64,000 nt of DNA from contig NC_091208.1 of NCBI RefSeq assembly GCF_040958095.1, forward strand, positions 13,208,263 to 13,272,262, written 5' to 3'. The notes beneath the pieces were generated by a model, which was given only the letters and a program-made list of their open reading frames with translations, ran no database searches and was not told the origin of the DNA. Within the stretch, counting starts at the first letter, position 1; every line of letters starts with the position of its first letter. The DNA is from Procambarus clarkii. Taxonomy: Eukaryota; Arthropoda; Malacostraca; Decapoda; Cambaridae. Positions 33,119 to 44,890 of the stretch are shown piece after piece. Position numbers and translations under genes: made by a program.

Positions 33119-33877
33119 TGTTACGTAAAGTTCCGTATTGCGTCGCATCGGAATAGAATTGGTGGTATTAAGAGTAATAATTTTCTTGCTCAATGGTGCA
33201 GGGAGAACGACGTTAACAACCATGCAGGGTTGTTAACGACCAGCGATCGTTAACGATCGTCCGGTGGCGGGAATTCTGATGGCCAATCAGAATCACCGGG
33301 CGAGGCAATGAGTACCTGCCGGAATGTGGGCAGAAGCCAGTACTCTACTCACTCCCCACCATTCGATACGGCGTAGGTGTGTGTGTGTGGTCGGCCTTCT
33401 GTAAAAATTACGACGAGGTGATCCTCTATCTTTCGAAATACCAGTGGAAGATGGTTTGGTTAACGCCGTAGGGAATTTCAGAAATCGGCATCTGGATAGT
33501 AATGAAATTGAACCACCCAAGAAGGTAGAAAATGTTCTACAGACGTTTGGGGTTTGAGTATATATATTATGTATATTTATATATTCCGTCTTAGACGGAA
33601 TATACATTATAATTCCGTCGTAGACGGAATATATAGGTGTAGTTGGCTGAGGGAGCCTCAAACTGCTTTATTGTTTCATAGTAAAGTTTATTGTTTCGTA
33701 GTCTAGAGAAGTAAACGGCTCGGAAGAGAGAAATTGACGGAGTAGCGCGACTCTCATTGTTAGTCTTAAAGTATATGTAACTGTACATTTAACGTAGTGG
33801 CAATAATTAGATAATATATATATCTTAACATAAGATACCCACGTATTTGAGTAATATGGATAAAACTATCCATGACA
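33119..33877 (+). mobile_element. Possible solo LTR with hairpins and primer-site remnant
   Basis: Starts TGTTACGTAAAGTTCC and ends TATCCATGACA, with TG..CA termini. It is followed by TTGGATCCCAACATTG, which resembles a retroviral/Gypsy primer-binding site, and then by CR1 sequence. A TATATATTATGTATATTTA box lies at about 33559. It contains several perfect short palindromes: CGTTAACAACC..GGTTGTTAACG, CGATCGTTAACGATCG and ATTCTGAT..ATCAGAAT (33213-33297), and two ATTCCGTC..GACGGAAT hairpins at 33581-33603 and 33611-33630. No coding frame is credible. The duplicate is at 39685-40443. Confidence 0.4.
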
Positions 33878-33892
33878 GTTGGATCCCAACAT

Positions 33893-34470
33893 TGTTCATA
33901 ATAAGGCAAATAAGACGCTGGTATTTATTAATCGGTGTTAGTCGCAAGACACCTGGTGTTCTTAAGCTGTATCTTGCTCTGGTTAGGCCCCATTTATATT
34001 GTGCACTTCGGTTTTAGTCCCCGTACTATAGAATGGATATGAACTCGCTCCGTGTCTAGTGTAGGATGGCAAAGATAATTCCCCAAATTAAGAGATCTTT
34101 CAGATGAAAATAATTTAATATTAAGCTTAAATTGCAGCCTCTTGAAAGTTGAAGTTAGGGGGGGGGGGTTGACATGAGAGGTTTAAGTGGGAAAAATGGT
34201 CATAAAGGGGAATATAAAGTGTAAAACAGACGGAACGCGAAACAATAGGTATGAGTTGGATAAGTTTTAGTTTTAGGAAAGACATGGGTAAATACTGATT
34301 AGGTAACCGGGTTGGTTTATGGAACAAATTACCGCGTAACATGGAAGTTGGGGGGGCTCCCTTCTTTGTGTCCAATATGGGTTGGACATGAATTGGAATC
34401 TTGCGAATAAGATGCTTCGTACAGGCCAATTGGCATTCTGCCGTTGTCTTTTATTCTTACGTTCTTAAAG
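33893..34470 (+). mobile_element. Degraded CR1-like LINE 3' end
   Basis: Recognisable phrases of the RT C-terminus and 3' UTR (ATAAGGCAAATAAGACGCTG, TTGCTCTGGTTAGGCCCCAT, TAGAATGGATATGAACTCGC) with many indels and G runs. The duplicate is at 40459-41036. Confidence 0.7.
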
Positions 34471-35124
34471 TCCTCCCATATCTTCCGCGCTCTAAGATTA
34501 AAGGCTTGATTCCTTGATTCTGATATTTTTATGGTCTTTCTCTGGCCTTGTTTACCCTTCACATTTATATCTACTTTGCCTATTATCAAGCTAAAAGATC
34601 TTTTTCATCCTGCCACCAACATTAGTTGCTCTGGGCTTTGCCTTTCCTTCATATCTGGACTTACTGTTACTAATACCTCTCGTCCTCCAGACAAAGTTCG
34701 CCTAACACTTTTCGTAGTGATCTACTTCAGTCTGGTGATGAAATGAGACTTGAACAAAAGTGTTGTCTGCAGACGCAAACAATGCTCTCTTCTGAATCGC
34801 CTTAAGTCCTGGCTTTGTTGCTGTTGACTTTTCCCTTTAACAGTATATACTAAAATGTTATAAATTTTCTAACACGACTTAACATAAGCCTACCTTTTTT
34901 ATCTAGTTTTCTCTAACTTTCTTATTCCTATAATTTCACCCTTTATTACACCTTGCCTTCCGTACCTGTTGCCTTGCTTTTTCTTCAAAGATTACCTTCG
35001 CCGCTTGCCTATATATTGAAGATGGTTATTTTTCAATTTGGATCGCATCCAAAATGTCTAATTGGAAAGCTAGTGAAGAAGAGTTACCGACATGAGACTG
35101 GTCCAGGACGACAATAGACTTGAG

Positions 35125-36818
35125 AATAAGAACAAAGGTAACTGCAGAAGGCCTAGTGGCCCATACGAGGCAGCTCCTATCTATAACCACCCAATTCCAC
35201 TCGTATAAATGTTCAACCCGCGCTTGAAACGATAGAGGGACCCCACCACGTTACGCGGTAATTGGTTCCACATATCAACAACCCTGCTACCGAACCAGTA
35301 TTTACCCAAGTCTTTCCTAAATATAAACTTGTCCAATTTATACCCATTGTTTCGTGTTCTGTCTTGAGTTGATACTTTAAATACCCTATTAATATCCCAT
35401 TTATGTCCATTCATCCTCTTGTAAGCTTCTATCATGTCACCAATAACTCTTCTTCTTTCCAGTGAATGCAATTTAAGCTTTATTAATCTTTCTTCATATG
35501 AGACTTCTAATTTCTGGAATTAACTCTCATCCTACGCTGGACACGTTCCTTGGAATTTATATCCATTCTATTGTACAGCGACCAAAACTGGACTGCATAA
35601 TCTAAATGGGGCCTAACCAGAGCAAGATATAGCTAAAGAACTACACCAGGTGTCTTGTTACTAATGCTTAGATTAATAAATCCCAGTGTCCTATTCGTTT
35701 TATTACGAACATTCATGCATTGATAGTTTGGTTTTAAATTTTTACTAATCATAATTCTCGGATCCCTTTCGCAATCCGACTTCGCAGTCTCAACACCATC
35801 TAGCTCTTATCTTGTAACTCTATCATTACCTAGCCTCAACTTTACATTTATTAGCATTAAACTGCATCTGCCAGTCTTTTGACCATTTTAAAACCCTATT
35901 TAGATCAACTTGAAGCGAGTCTTCTTTCGTGTTGATTTCCCTACTGATTTTTGTATAGTCTGCAAATTTGCAGATGTTGCTACTCAAACCTGAATCTAAA
36001 TCATCTATATATATTATAAACAACAGAGGTCCCAGGACAGAGCCCTGAGGTACTCCACTAACTTTATCCCACTGACTTAACCCCATTTATACTGCTTCCT
36101 TTGAAATAGCGATGCCCTAATCAAACTTAATACAGCGCCCCCAATACCCTGAGCTTCTATTTTTTTTAACTAGTCTTTCATGTGGCACTGTATTTAAAGC
36201 TTTGCTAAAGTAAAGGTACAAATCACAATCCTTACCACTATCAACTGCCTCAACTATGCTGGAATAGAAAGTTAGCAAATTTGTTAAACATGAACAGCCA
36301 TTTGTAAGACCATGTTGCGACTCGTTTATTAATTTGTTTTTAAAGATGGAGACGAATTGTATTTGCAATTATTGATTAGAGTAAATGTCCCACAATAGAA
36401 GTTAGGCTAATTGGCCGATAGTTTGACGCAAGTGATCTCTCATTTATTAAAGGTTGGTACCATATTAGCTACCTTCCATGAATCTGGCACTCTGCCTTAC
36501 TCTATTGATTTATTAGAAATGGTACACAGTGGCTCGGAAAGCGCATCTTTGCATTCTTTAAGCACCCTGGCAAACACTTCATCCGGCCCAGGGGATTTGT
36601 TTGGTTTTAGTTTTACTAATTGTTTAATTACATCCTCCCTGGTAACTGCTAAACTAGTCAACCTGTCCTCATCCCCCACCCAGAGACTTGTTCGGCTGAA
36701 GGCATATTAAGTTCTTCTTTAGTAAATACAGATATAAAATATTTGTTAAATACTACTCGTCTTGTCATTATCCGTTATTTGACCTCTCTCGGTTTTTAAG
36801 ACCTATCCTTTCCCTAGT
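35125..36818 (-). mobile_element. CR1-like LINE, cut by gag element B
   Basis: Minus-strand LINE: 3' UTR from 35125, RT C-terminus at 35181-35471, palm at 35826-36086 (SGVPQGSVLGPLLF present, catalytic box FADYTK instead of FADDTK), and NKSPGPDEVFARVLKECKDA at 36497-36679. LINE sequence stops at 36818, where gag element B begins; the continuation is found only after the right direct repeat at 43385. Confidence 0.85.
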
Positions 36819-36936
36819 TGGGAGTGTTCGCCTAGCTCTGGGCGGAGGTGGACGTGTCGCCTGTGGGCTCCTGGTTTGCTGCCCCGTGGTAGTTTATGTG
36901 TGTGAGCGGACCCTTGGGGCCGTGGCGGCTGGAGGG

Positions 36937-38727
36937 ATGGCGGCCCCCCTCCCCCCTGTGAGGCGGAGGGATACCATTGGCTTAGAATTTACTGGCCCGG
37001 CTTCTTACCCGGCAGTTGAGGTGGTGATGATTGACATGTTGCGGGTGGATGTGACGTCTGTGTGCGGCGTTCAACTTGTGTCCGAGCATCGAGCTGTTGT
37101 GAAATTCTGCTCTACGGCTGTGTATCGTGACTTTGTGGACTGCTATGACGGGAGGACATTTACTCTGCCTGGAGGTGGTGGTTCGGTGATGGTGTCGGAC
37201 AGGTGCAGTGAGACTACCTATGTGGCGGTTCATGGTGCTCCCTTTGAGTTCCCTGACTCTCTTCTCCAGCGTCATTTTAACCGGTATGGGCGGGTCTTGA
37301 GTGTCCGAATGAATGCAGTCTCCTCCGGGCGGTGGAAGGGTATCCCGAATGGGACCCGCACTGTGGCGCTGCGCTTGAAGGACTCCATCCCTTCGTCTCT
37401 CCAGCTTCTGGGCTTCATGGTACGCGTGTTCTATGGGGGTCAGCCCCGGACGTGTTTCCGGTGCGGACTCTTGGGACATCAGGCTGCGGGATGTGATGCG
37501 AGCCGGGTCGGGCCTGTAAACATTTTCAGGGAGGAGGATTTTCCCCCGTTGGCGGTCCCGGACCTGTCGGAAGGTGCTGCTGTGGACAGTGTTCCTACCC
37601 AGTCCTCTGTTGCCCAGTTACCGGTCTCTGATGCCAGCCGCGATGTGGCTGTGGGTGTCGGAGTGGGAGGACGTGCATCCCCGGCTCCCGCACCTCAGCC
37701 TCCCCTGCCTGCCTCGTCTTCAGTCGAGTCTCCTGTTGTGTCTCCTGTGGTGTGTGGTCTCGTGGCTCCGGACATCGAGGCCGAGCCTCGGCCTGTACTG
37801 TCTCCGGCAGCTGGGTCTTCGACTCGTGTCGACGTGCACACTGTGATGTCTCCTGCGGTGTGTGGTCCTGTTCCCCGGGTTGTTGAGGCTGCGATGTCGT
37901 GTGATCGTGCGCTGCAGGGAGTTGCGCGGGCACCCAGCGGTTCTGCTACGGTGCTTCCTAGTGGGGATGATAATTCCGACGATCTGCGACCTGTGTCCAA
38001 GCGTTCGCGACGAGCTTTGAGTCTGTCTCCGCCTCATGATGCGGCCTGGGCCGACGTCGGGGAATTTGAGGACTCCGGGAGTTCGTCTTCTGGGGAGTGT
38101 GATGTGTGCGTCGCTGTTGGAGTGCCTGCGGCTCCTGTGGGCCGTGTTGCAGCAGTGATGGGTCCTGTGGTGGGATTGTCGCCTGGCCCTGGTCCGGTGT
38201 CTTCTCCGGCTGCCTCCGCGTCACCGGTTGCTGGTTCCCTGGGTTGGGAGGTTGTGGCACCGGCCGAGATTGCGAGAGAGGGTAGGGGCTTGGTGCCGGT
38301 TCTTACAGATGCTTCTGTTCCGGCGGCCTCCGTGCCTCTGGCGTCCATGTCTGTGCCTTCCACGCCTTTGGCCTCTGCTCAGTCATCCTTTGTTACTCCG
38401 TCCCCTGTGGTGTCGGCCCCTGCACCATCGCCTTCTGTGTTTGCGTCCCCTGCGCCTCCGCCCGCTCGGTTGCCGGCCTGTGTCCAGCCGACTCCTGTGC
38501 TTCAGTCCCGTGTGGTTCCACCGTCTGTATCAAAGCCCTCTGTGCGGCCTCTTCCCGTGCCTACCGCCCCCGTGGTGGAGGGAGCCGAGCTGGAGGTTCC
38601 TGACTTCATGCGTCGACCACGAGGGTCCCGTAGTCACGTTAACGCGCCTATGGAAATGTGGGCACAGTGGGATGCCTATCGAAAGAAGTACCCGCGTCGT
38701 TCTTATCCGGATAAATATGAAGATTGA
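36937..38727 (+). CDS. Gag-like CCHC zinc-knuckle protein (intact, ~596 aa)
   Basis: ATG at 36937 chosen because it aligns with the start of element A (MAAPLPPVRRRDTIGLEF versus MGSLAIPPVLRVNSVGLEF); an in-frame GTG at 36886 is less likely. Residues ~1-170 form the RRM-like region (YVAVHGAPFEFPDSLLQRHF, NRYGRVLSVRMNAVSSGRWK). One zinc knuckle, CFRCGLLGHQAAGC, lies at ~172-185, followed by NIFREEDFPPL. The remaining ~400 residues are low-complexity Pro/Ser/Val/Ala-rich with a basic KRSRRA cluster, and end in RRSYPDKYED. Likely an RNA-binding nucleocapsid-like protein of a retroelement, similar in layout to ZCCHC3 and LINE ORF1 proteins. No frameshift or stop, and GC-rich codon use unlike the AT-rich surroundings, which suggests a young copy. 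Confidence 0.8.
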   Translation: MAAPLPPVRRRDTIGLEFTGPASYPAVEVVMIDMLRVDVTSVCGVQLVSEHRAVVKFCSTAVYRDFVDCYDGRTFTLPGGGGSVMVSDRCSETTYVAVHGAPFEFPDSLLQRHFNRYGRVLSVRMNAVSSGRWKGIPNGTRTVALRLKDSIPSSLQLLGFMVRVFYGGQPRTCFRCGLLGHQAAGCDASRVGPVNIFREEDFPPLAVPDLSEGAAVDSVPTQSSVAQLPVSDASRDVAVGVGVGGRASPAPAPQPPLPASSSVESPVVSPVVCGLVAPDIEAEPRPVLSPAAGSSTRVDVHTVMSPAVCGPVPRVVEAAMSCDRALQGVARAPSGSATVLPSGDDNSDDLRPVSKRSRRALSLSPPHDAAWADVGEFEDSGSSSSGECDVCVAVGVPAAPVGRVAAVMGPVVGLSPGPGPVSSPAASASPVAGSLGWEVVAPAEIAREGRGLVPVLTDASVPAASVPLASMSVPSTPLASAQSSFVTPSPVVSAPAPSPSVFASPAPPPARLPACVQPTPVLQSRVVPPSVSKPSVRPLPVPTAPVVEGAELEVPDFMRRPRGSRSHVNAPMEMWAQWDAYRKKYPRRSYPDKYED

Positions 38728-39457
38728 CTGTGTGTGGTTCTTGCTTTGTGTTGCTTCTTTCTTTCGTTGGTTTGTTGAGCTATGTGTTACGGGTTCCTTT
38801 TTTTTTCTTCCCCTGTTTTCTTACCTAGTTCTTGCTGGGTTATAATGCTCTAGTGTGTTTTCTTTTTTTTTGACTCTTTCATTGTTACCTATGTGTACGA
38901 TTCCATTTTTTGTTTATGCTTATTTACGATTTGTTCTCTTATCTGTGTCCTATTTACTGTGTTATATGTTCCGATGTACCGATTCTTTATATTTTATTTA
39001 ATAATTTACTATGTCATGCAAATGTTCTGTTTCCTTTGCTCTATATATTGTGCTTTGTATTGCTTTGATGTATTCTCTTGTTAATTTCCTGCATTTTCCC
39101 TACTATGTTGTATTTACAGTTATTGTGTTCTCGATTCTGTGGTGTTAAATTTGTATGTGTATTCCTTGTTTATATTTTACCTCTGGTTATATTGTGCTCC
39201 TTGTGTGCTATTGTAATTACTGACGCTTTTGGCACGCCCCGTCTGGGTGGTGCTGCTTTTGTTTTGTGTGTATGTCTTCTTATGAGTTTTATGTTATTCT
39301 TTGTTTTCACTTTTGTGTTATGGTGATCTGTGTTCCTTGTTATCTGTGTTGTTGTTGTTCTGTGTTTTTTTGTTACTCTGCTTTCCTGTTTATATGGTTA
39401 CTGTACGCTGTAATTGCTCTGTTTTAATAATAAAAAAAAAAAAAAAAAAAAAAAAAA
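38728..39457 (+). other. T-rich 3' UTR and poly(A) tail of element B
   Basis: T-rich with TGTT/TTTG bias, similar in length and base bias to the 3' UTR of element A, with a single weak GGC hairpin-like phrase near 39231 (GGCACGCCCCGTCTGGGTGG). Ends in poly(A) at about 39432-39457. Confidence 0.55.
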
Positions 39458-42400
39458 TTGTATGATGGACGTAAAATGAATAGTACTACATTCGTTGAAG
39501 AAAGTTTGTTTGGATGCTCCGAGACAACACTTATTTAAGGGGGGAGGAGTGCAGGCGTTGAGTCACAATAACGTGGCTAAAGTATGTTGACCAAACCACA
39601 CACTAGAAGGTGAAGGGACGACGACGTTTCGGTCTGTCGTCCGAAACGTCGTCGTCCCTTCACCTTCTAGGGGGGGGGGAGGAGTGTTACGTAAAGTTCC
39701 GTATTGCGTCGCATCGGAATAGAATTGGTGGTATTAAGAGTAATAATTTTCTTGCTCAATGGTGCAGGGAGAACGACGTTAACAACCATGCAGGGTTGTT
39801 AACGACCAGCGATCGTTAACGATCGTCCGGTGGCGGGAATTCTGATGGCCAATCAGAATCACCGGGCGAGGCAATGAGTACCTGCCGGAATGTGGGCAGA
39901 AGCCAGTACTCTACTCACTCCCCACCATTCGATACGGCGTAGGTGTGTGTGTGTGGTCGGCCTTCTGTAAAAATTACGACGAGGTGATCCTCTATCTTCC
40001 GAAATACCAGTGGAAGATGGTTTGGTTAACGCCGTAGGGAATTTCAGAAATCGGCATCTGGATAGTAATGAAATTGAACCACCCAAGAAGGTAGAAAATG
40101 TTCTACAGACGTTTGGGGTTTGAGTATATATATTATGTATATTTATATATTCCGTCTTAGACGGAATATACATTATAATTCCGTCGTAGACGGAATATAT
40201 AGGTGTAGTTGGCTGAGGGAGCCTCAAACTGCTTTATTGTTTCATAGTAAAGTTTATTGTTTCGTAGTCTAGAGAAGTAAACGGCTCGGAAGAGAGAAAT
40301 TGACGGAGTAGCGCGACTCTCATTGTTAGTCTTAAAGTATATGTAACTGTACATTTAACGTAGTGGCAATAATTAGATAATATATATATCTTAACATAAG
40401 ATACCCACGTATTTGAGTAATATGGATAAAACTATCCATGACAGTTGGATCCCAACATTGTTCATAATAAGGCAAATAAGACGCTGGTATTTATTAATCG
40501 GTGTTAGTCGCAAGACACCTGGTGTTCTTAAGCTGTATCTTGCTCTGGTTAGGCCCCATTTATATTGTGCACTTCGGTTTTAGTCCCCGTACTATAGAAT
40601 GGATATGAACTCGCTCCGTGTCTAGTGTAGGATGGCAAAGATAATTCCCCAAATTAAGAGATCTTTCAGATGAAAATAATTTAATATTAAGCTTAAATTG
40701 CAGCCTCTTGAAAGTTGAAGTTAGGGGGGGGGGGTTGACATGAGAGGTTTAAGTGGGAAAAATGGTCATAAAGGGGAATATAAAGTGTAAAACAGACGGA
40801 ACGCGAAACAATAGGTATGAGTTGGATAAGTTTTAGTTTTAGGAAAGACATGGGTAAATACTGATTAGGTAACCGGGTTGGTTTATGGAACAAATTACCG
40901 CGTAACATGGAAGTTGGGGGGGCTCCCTTCTTTGTGTCCAATATGGGTTGGACATGAATTGGAATCTTGCGAATAAGATGCTTCGTACAGGCCAATTGGC
41001 ATTCTGCCGTTGTCTTTTATTCTTACGTTCTTAAAGTCCTCCCATATCTTCCGCGCTCTAAGATTAAAGGCTTGATTCCTTGATTCTGATATTTTTATGG
41101 TCTTTCTCTGGCCTTGTTTACCCTTCACATTTATATCTACTTTGCCTATTATCAAGCTAAAAGATCTTTTTCATCCTGCCACCAACATTAGTTGCTCTGG
41201 GCTTTGCCTTTCCTTCATATCTGGACTTACTGTTACTAATACCTCTCGTCCTCCAGACAAAGTTCGCCTAACACTTTTCGTAGTGATCTACTTCAGTCTG
41301 GTGATGAAATGAGACTTGAACAAAAGTGTTGTCTGCAGACGCAAACAATGCTCTCTTCTGAATCGCCTTAAGTCCTGGCTTTGTTGCTGTTGACTTTTCC
41401 CTTTAACAGTATATACTAAAATGTTATAAATTTTCTAACACGACTTAACATAAGCCTACCTTTTTTATCTAGTTTTCTCTAACTTTCTTATTCCTATAAT
41501 TTCACCCTTTATTACACCTTGCCTTCCGTACCTGTTGCCTTGCTTTTTCTTCAAAGATTACCTTCGCCGCTTGCCTATATATTGAAGATGGTTATTTTTC
41601 AATTTGGATCGCATCCAAAATGTCTAATTGGAAAGCTAGTGAAGAAGAGTTACCGACATGAGACTGGTCCAGGACGACAATAGACTTGAGAATAAGAACA
41701 AAGGTAACTGCAGAAGGCCTAGTGGCCCATACGAGGCAGCTCCTATCTATAACCACCCAATTCCACTCGTATAAATGTTCAACCCGCGCTTGAAACGATA
41801 GAGGGACCCCACCACGTTACGCGGTAATTGGTTCCACATATCAACAACCCTGTTACCGAACCAGTATTTACCCAAGTCTTTCCTAAATATAAACTTGTCC
41901 AATTTATACCCATTGTTTCGTGTTCTGTCTTGAGTTGATACTTTAAATACCCTATTAATATCCCATTTATGTCCATTCATCCTCTTGTAAGCTTCTATCA
42001 TGTCACCAATAACTCTTCTTCTTTCCAGTGAATGCAATTTAAGCTTTATTAATCTTTCTTCATATGAGACTTCTAATTTCTGGAATTAACTCTCATCCTA
42101 CGCTGGACACGTTCCTTGGAATTTATATCCATTCTATTGTACAGCGACCAAAACTGGACTGCATAATCTAAATGGGGCCTAACCAGAGCAAGATATAGCT
42201 AAAGAACTACACCAGGTGTCTTGTTACTAACGCTTAGATTAATAAATCCCAGTGTCCTATTCGTTTTATTACGAACATTCATGCATTGATAGTTTGGTTT
42301 TAAATTTTTACTAATCATAATTCTCGGATCCCTTTCGCAATCCGACTTCGCAGTCTCAACACCATCTAGCTCTTATCTTGTAACTCTATCATTACCTAGC

Positions 42401-43384
42401 CTCAACTTTACATTTATTAGCATTAAACTGCATCTGCCAGTCTTTTGACCATTTTAAAACCCTATTTAGATCAACTTGAAGCGAGTCTTCTTTCGTGTTG
42501 ATTTCCCTACTGATTTTTGTATAGTCTGCAAATTTGCAGATGTTGCTACTCAAACCTGAATCTAAATCATCTATATATATTATAAACAACAGAGGTCCCA
42601 GGACAGAGCCCTGAGGTACTCCACTAACTTTATCCCACTGACTTAACCCCATTTATACTGCTTCCTTTGAAATAGCGATGCCCTAATCAAACTTAATACA
42701 GCGCCCCCAATACCCTGAGCTTCTATTTTTTTTAACTAGTCTTTCATGTGGCACTGTATTTAAAGCTTTGCTAAAGTAAAGGTACAAATCACAATCCTTA
42801 CCACTATCAACTGCCTCAACTATGCTGGAATAGAAAGTTAGCAAATTTGTTAAACATGAACAGCCATTTGTAAGACCATGTTGCGACTCGTTTATTAATT
42901 TGTTTTTAAAGATGGAGACGAATTGTATTTGCAATTATTGATTAGAGTAAATGTCCCACAATAGAAGTTAGGCTAATTGGCCGATAGTTTGACGCAAGTG
43001 ATCTCTCATTTATTAAAGGTTGGTACCATATTAGCTACCTTCCATGAATCTGGCACTCTGCCTTACTCTATTGATTTATTAGAAATGGTACACAGTGGCT
43101 CGGAAAGCGCATCTTTGCATTCTTTAAGCACCCTGGCAAACACTTCATCCGGCCCAGGGGATTTGTTTGGTTTTAGTTTTACTAATTGTTTAATTACATC
43201 CTCCCTGGTAACTGCTAAACTAGTCAACCTGTCCTCATCCCCCACCCAGAGACTTGTTCGGCTGAAGGCATATTAAGTTCTTCTTTAGTAAATACAGATA
43301 TAAAATATTTGTTAAATACTACTCGTCTTGTCATTATCCGTTATTTGACCTCTCTCGGTTTTTAAGACCTATCCTTTCCCTAGT
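39458..43384 (+). repeat. Right 3.93-kb direct repeat
   Basis: Second copy of 32893-36818, at an offset of 6565-6566 bases. It carries the same palindrome (39603-39670), LTR-like segment (39685-40443), degraded CR1 3' end (40459-41036) and CR1-like LINE (from 41690). At its right end the LINE continues without interruption into unique sequence, so this copy marks the original, unbroken context. Confidence 0.9.
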
Positions 43385-44890
43385 CTTAGTTCGATATAAC
43401 TGAAAAAAACCTTTAGGATTTGACTTTGCTTGCTCTGCTATGCAAACTTCAGTTTTTTTTTTGCTTTCCTAATATCTTTTTTATAACATTTTTAACTAGT
43501 TATACGAATTCCTGTTCTAAACTGACTTCCCCATTCTTAATCCTTTTGTGCAAAGCTCTTTTTACCTATAAGGTTCTTTAAATTCTTTGTTATCCACTTT
43601 GGGTCTTTAGTATTCGATTTATTAAATTTGTATGGTATACTACGTTACTGTGCTATTAGAATATTTTTAAAGTTATATATTAAATCTACATCGAAATCCC
43701 TTTTTACGTCGCCTATCGCTGGGTTCATGTCTCGCTCAAAGACCGGCCCATACCCAAGACTTTCCAATCTATTTGACCCAAAAAAATTTCTTAGGCTATT
43801 AAAATCGGCTTTTCGAGAATCGGGCACTTTAACAGAATTTTCTCCTACAGAACTATTCCGTTCTATGCTAAATCTGATTTCTTTGATCACTGTTCCCTAG
43901 CTCGCCACTTATTTCGATGTCATTAATTTGTTTCGCTGTTGGTCGACACAAAATCTAAAATATTATTTTCCTGCGTTGGTTCCTTAATGTGTTGTGTAAG
44001 AAAGCAATCGTCAATTAATTCTAGGAAATCTTCTGCTACACCATTCCCTGTTTTGTTCAACCAGTTTATTCCACTAAAATTAGTCGCTCTTGACATACTG
44101 TTAGATCTAGATGCTTTTGATATTTCATCCCATAGATGCTTTGCTTCCATTGTCTAAATTTGGTGGCCTATATATAACTCTTATATTATTTGCTTTTTCG
44201 TTTAATTCTATCCAAATAGTTTGTGGCTCGGTTTTGATTCCCTCTTTGAGACTACATTTCTAATTGTCCCTAACATGTATGGCTACTCCCCCTCCTCGTC
44301 TAATATATCGATCTGTGTGAAATGGTTTAAATCCATTTATTTGATACTCGGCTAATAGTTCTCTATTTTCTACATTGATCCACGTTTCGGCAAGTGCAAT
44401 CTTTTTTTTTCTGTGCCGACAAGAGCATTTAATTCGTTAATTTTATTTCTTGGACTTCTACTGTTAGTGTAATATACTGTAACTGAATTGTTATTTTGAG
44501 GCCCTTTTCTTTCCCTGATCATTTCGCCAATGCCTTTCTCCCATAAACATACTTTTATTACCTTCTTCCTCAAATTCCCGTACCACTATCTTCTAACAGT
44601 TTAAACCCAAACACCTCTAACCACTGGTTCCAAAGAGCTTGCAACAACCCCAGCCCTCCATAGATGCACCCCATCAAGAGCATAAATTTCATATCTTCAA
44701 TACAAGTGTTCCTCATTTGTCTATGAGAGATATTGCATTTGATTTGAAATCTTTCCAGCCGGCAATTGACAGTGCCCTCGACATCCATTCATTTCCCACT
44801 CCCTTTCTTAAAAGAATGCCACATATGATCAGGATTCCTCCCTTGCTCCTAATTCAATGGCTATCCTGAATCTGTTAGTTCCTCACTCTT
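41690..44890 (-). mobile_element. CR1-like LINE, longest copy (endonuclease + RT)
   Basis: Minus strand, 3' end at 41690, RT in pieces (41747-42037; 42392-42652 with FADYTK; 42683-42934; 43063-43245), linker (43645-43890, FSIERNSSVGENSVKVPD) and a decayed apurinic-type endonuclease. Its start, VTVYYTNSRSPRNKINELNA, is at about 44390-44500, and GGGVAIHVRDN-like sequence at about 44270-44310. Further upstream sequence to about 44890 may be the ORF1 end. Many stops and frameshifts. This copy shows that the family encodes endonuclease plus RT without a recognisable RNase H domain. Confidence 0.8.

Larger units (their letters stand above)
32893..36818 (+). repeat. Left 3.93-kb direct repeat flanking gag element B
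   Basis: Sequence from TTGTATGATGGACGTAAAAT to GACCTATCCTTTCCCTAGT, repeated at 39458-43384 in the same orientation with only a few differences (for example one extra G in the run near 33108/39672, T/C near 33438/40004, C/T near 35287/41853). Gag element B lies exactly between the two copies. Contents: an ACGTCGTCG palindrome, an LTR-like segment, a degraded plus-strand CR1-like 3' end, about 630 bases of unrecognised sequence (34470-35100), and a minus-strand CR1-like LINE. Confidence 0.9.
36819..39457 (+). mobile_element. Gag-only retroelement B, intact ORF, poly(A) tail
   Basis: A 2.64-kb element with 5' UTR (36819-36936), one long gag-like ORF (36937-38727), a T-rich 3' UTR of ~700 bp and a tail of about 25 A preceded by AATAATAAAA (39425-39457). 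No second ORF exists. No short TSD flanks it; the 3.93-kb direct repeats abut it on both sides. The architecture matches element A, so absence of an ORF2 appears to be a family property and not random truncation. Confidence 0.75.

Noticed and set aside
33293-33661. Minus-strand 122-codon frame, duplicated at 39859-40227
   Set aside because: Lies in LTR-like, palindrome-rich sequence; conservation between the two copies only reflects the recent 3.9-kb duplication.
34329-34589. Minus-strand 86-codon Lys/Arg-rich frame
   Set aside because: Partly overlaps a degraded CR1 3' end on the other strand; no homologue recognised and duplication explains its recurrence.
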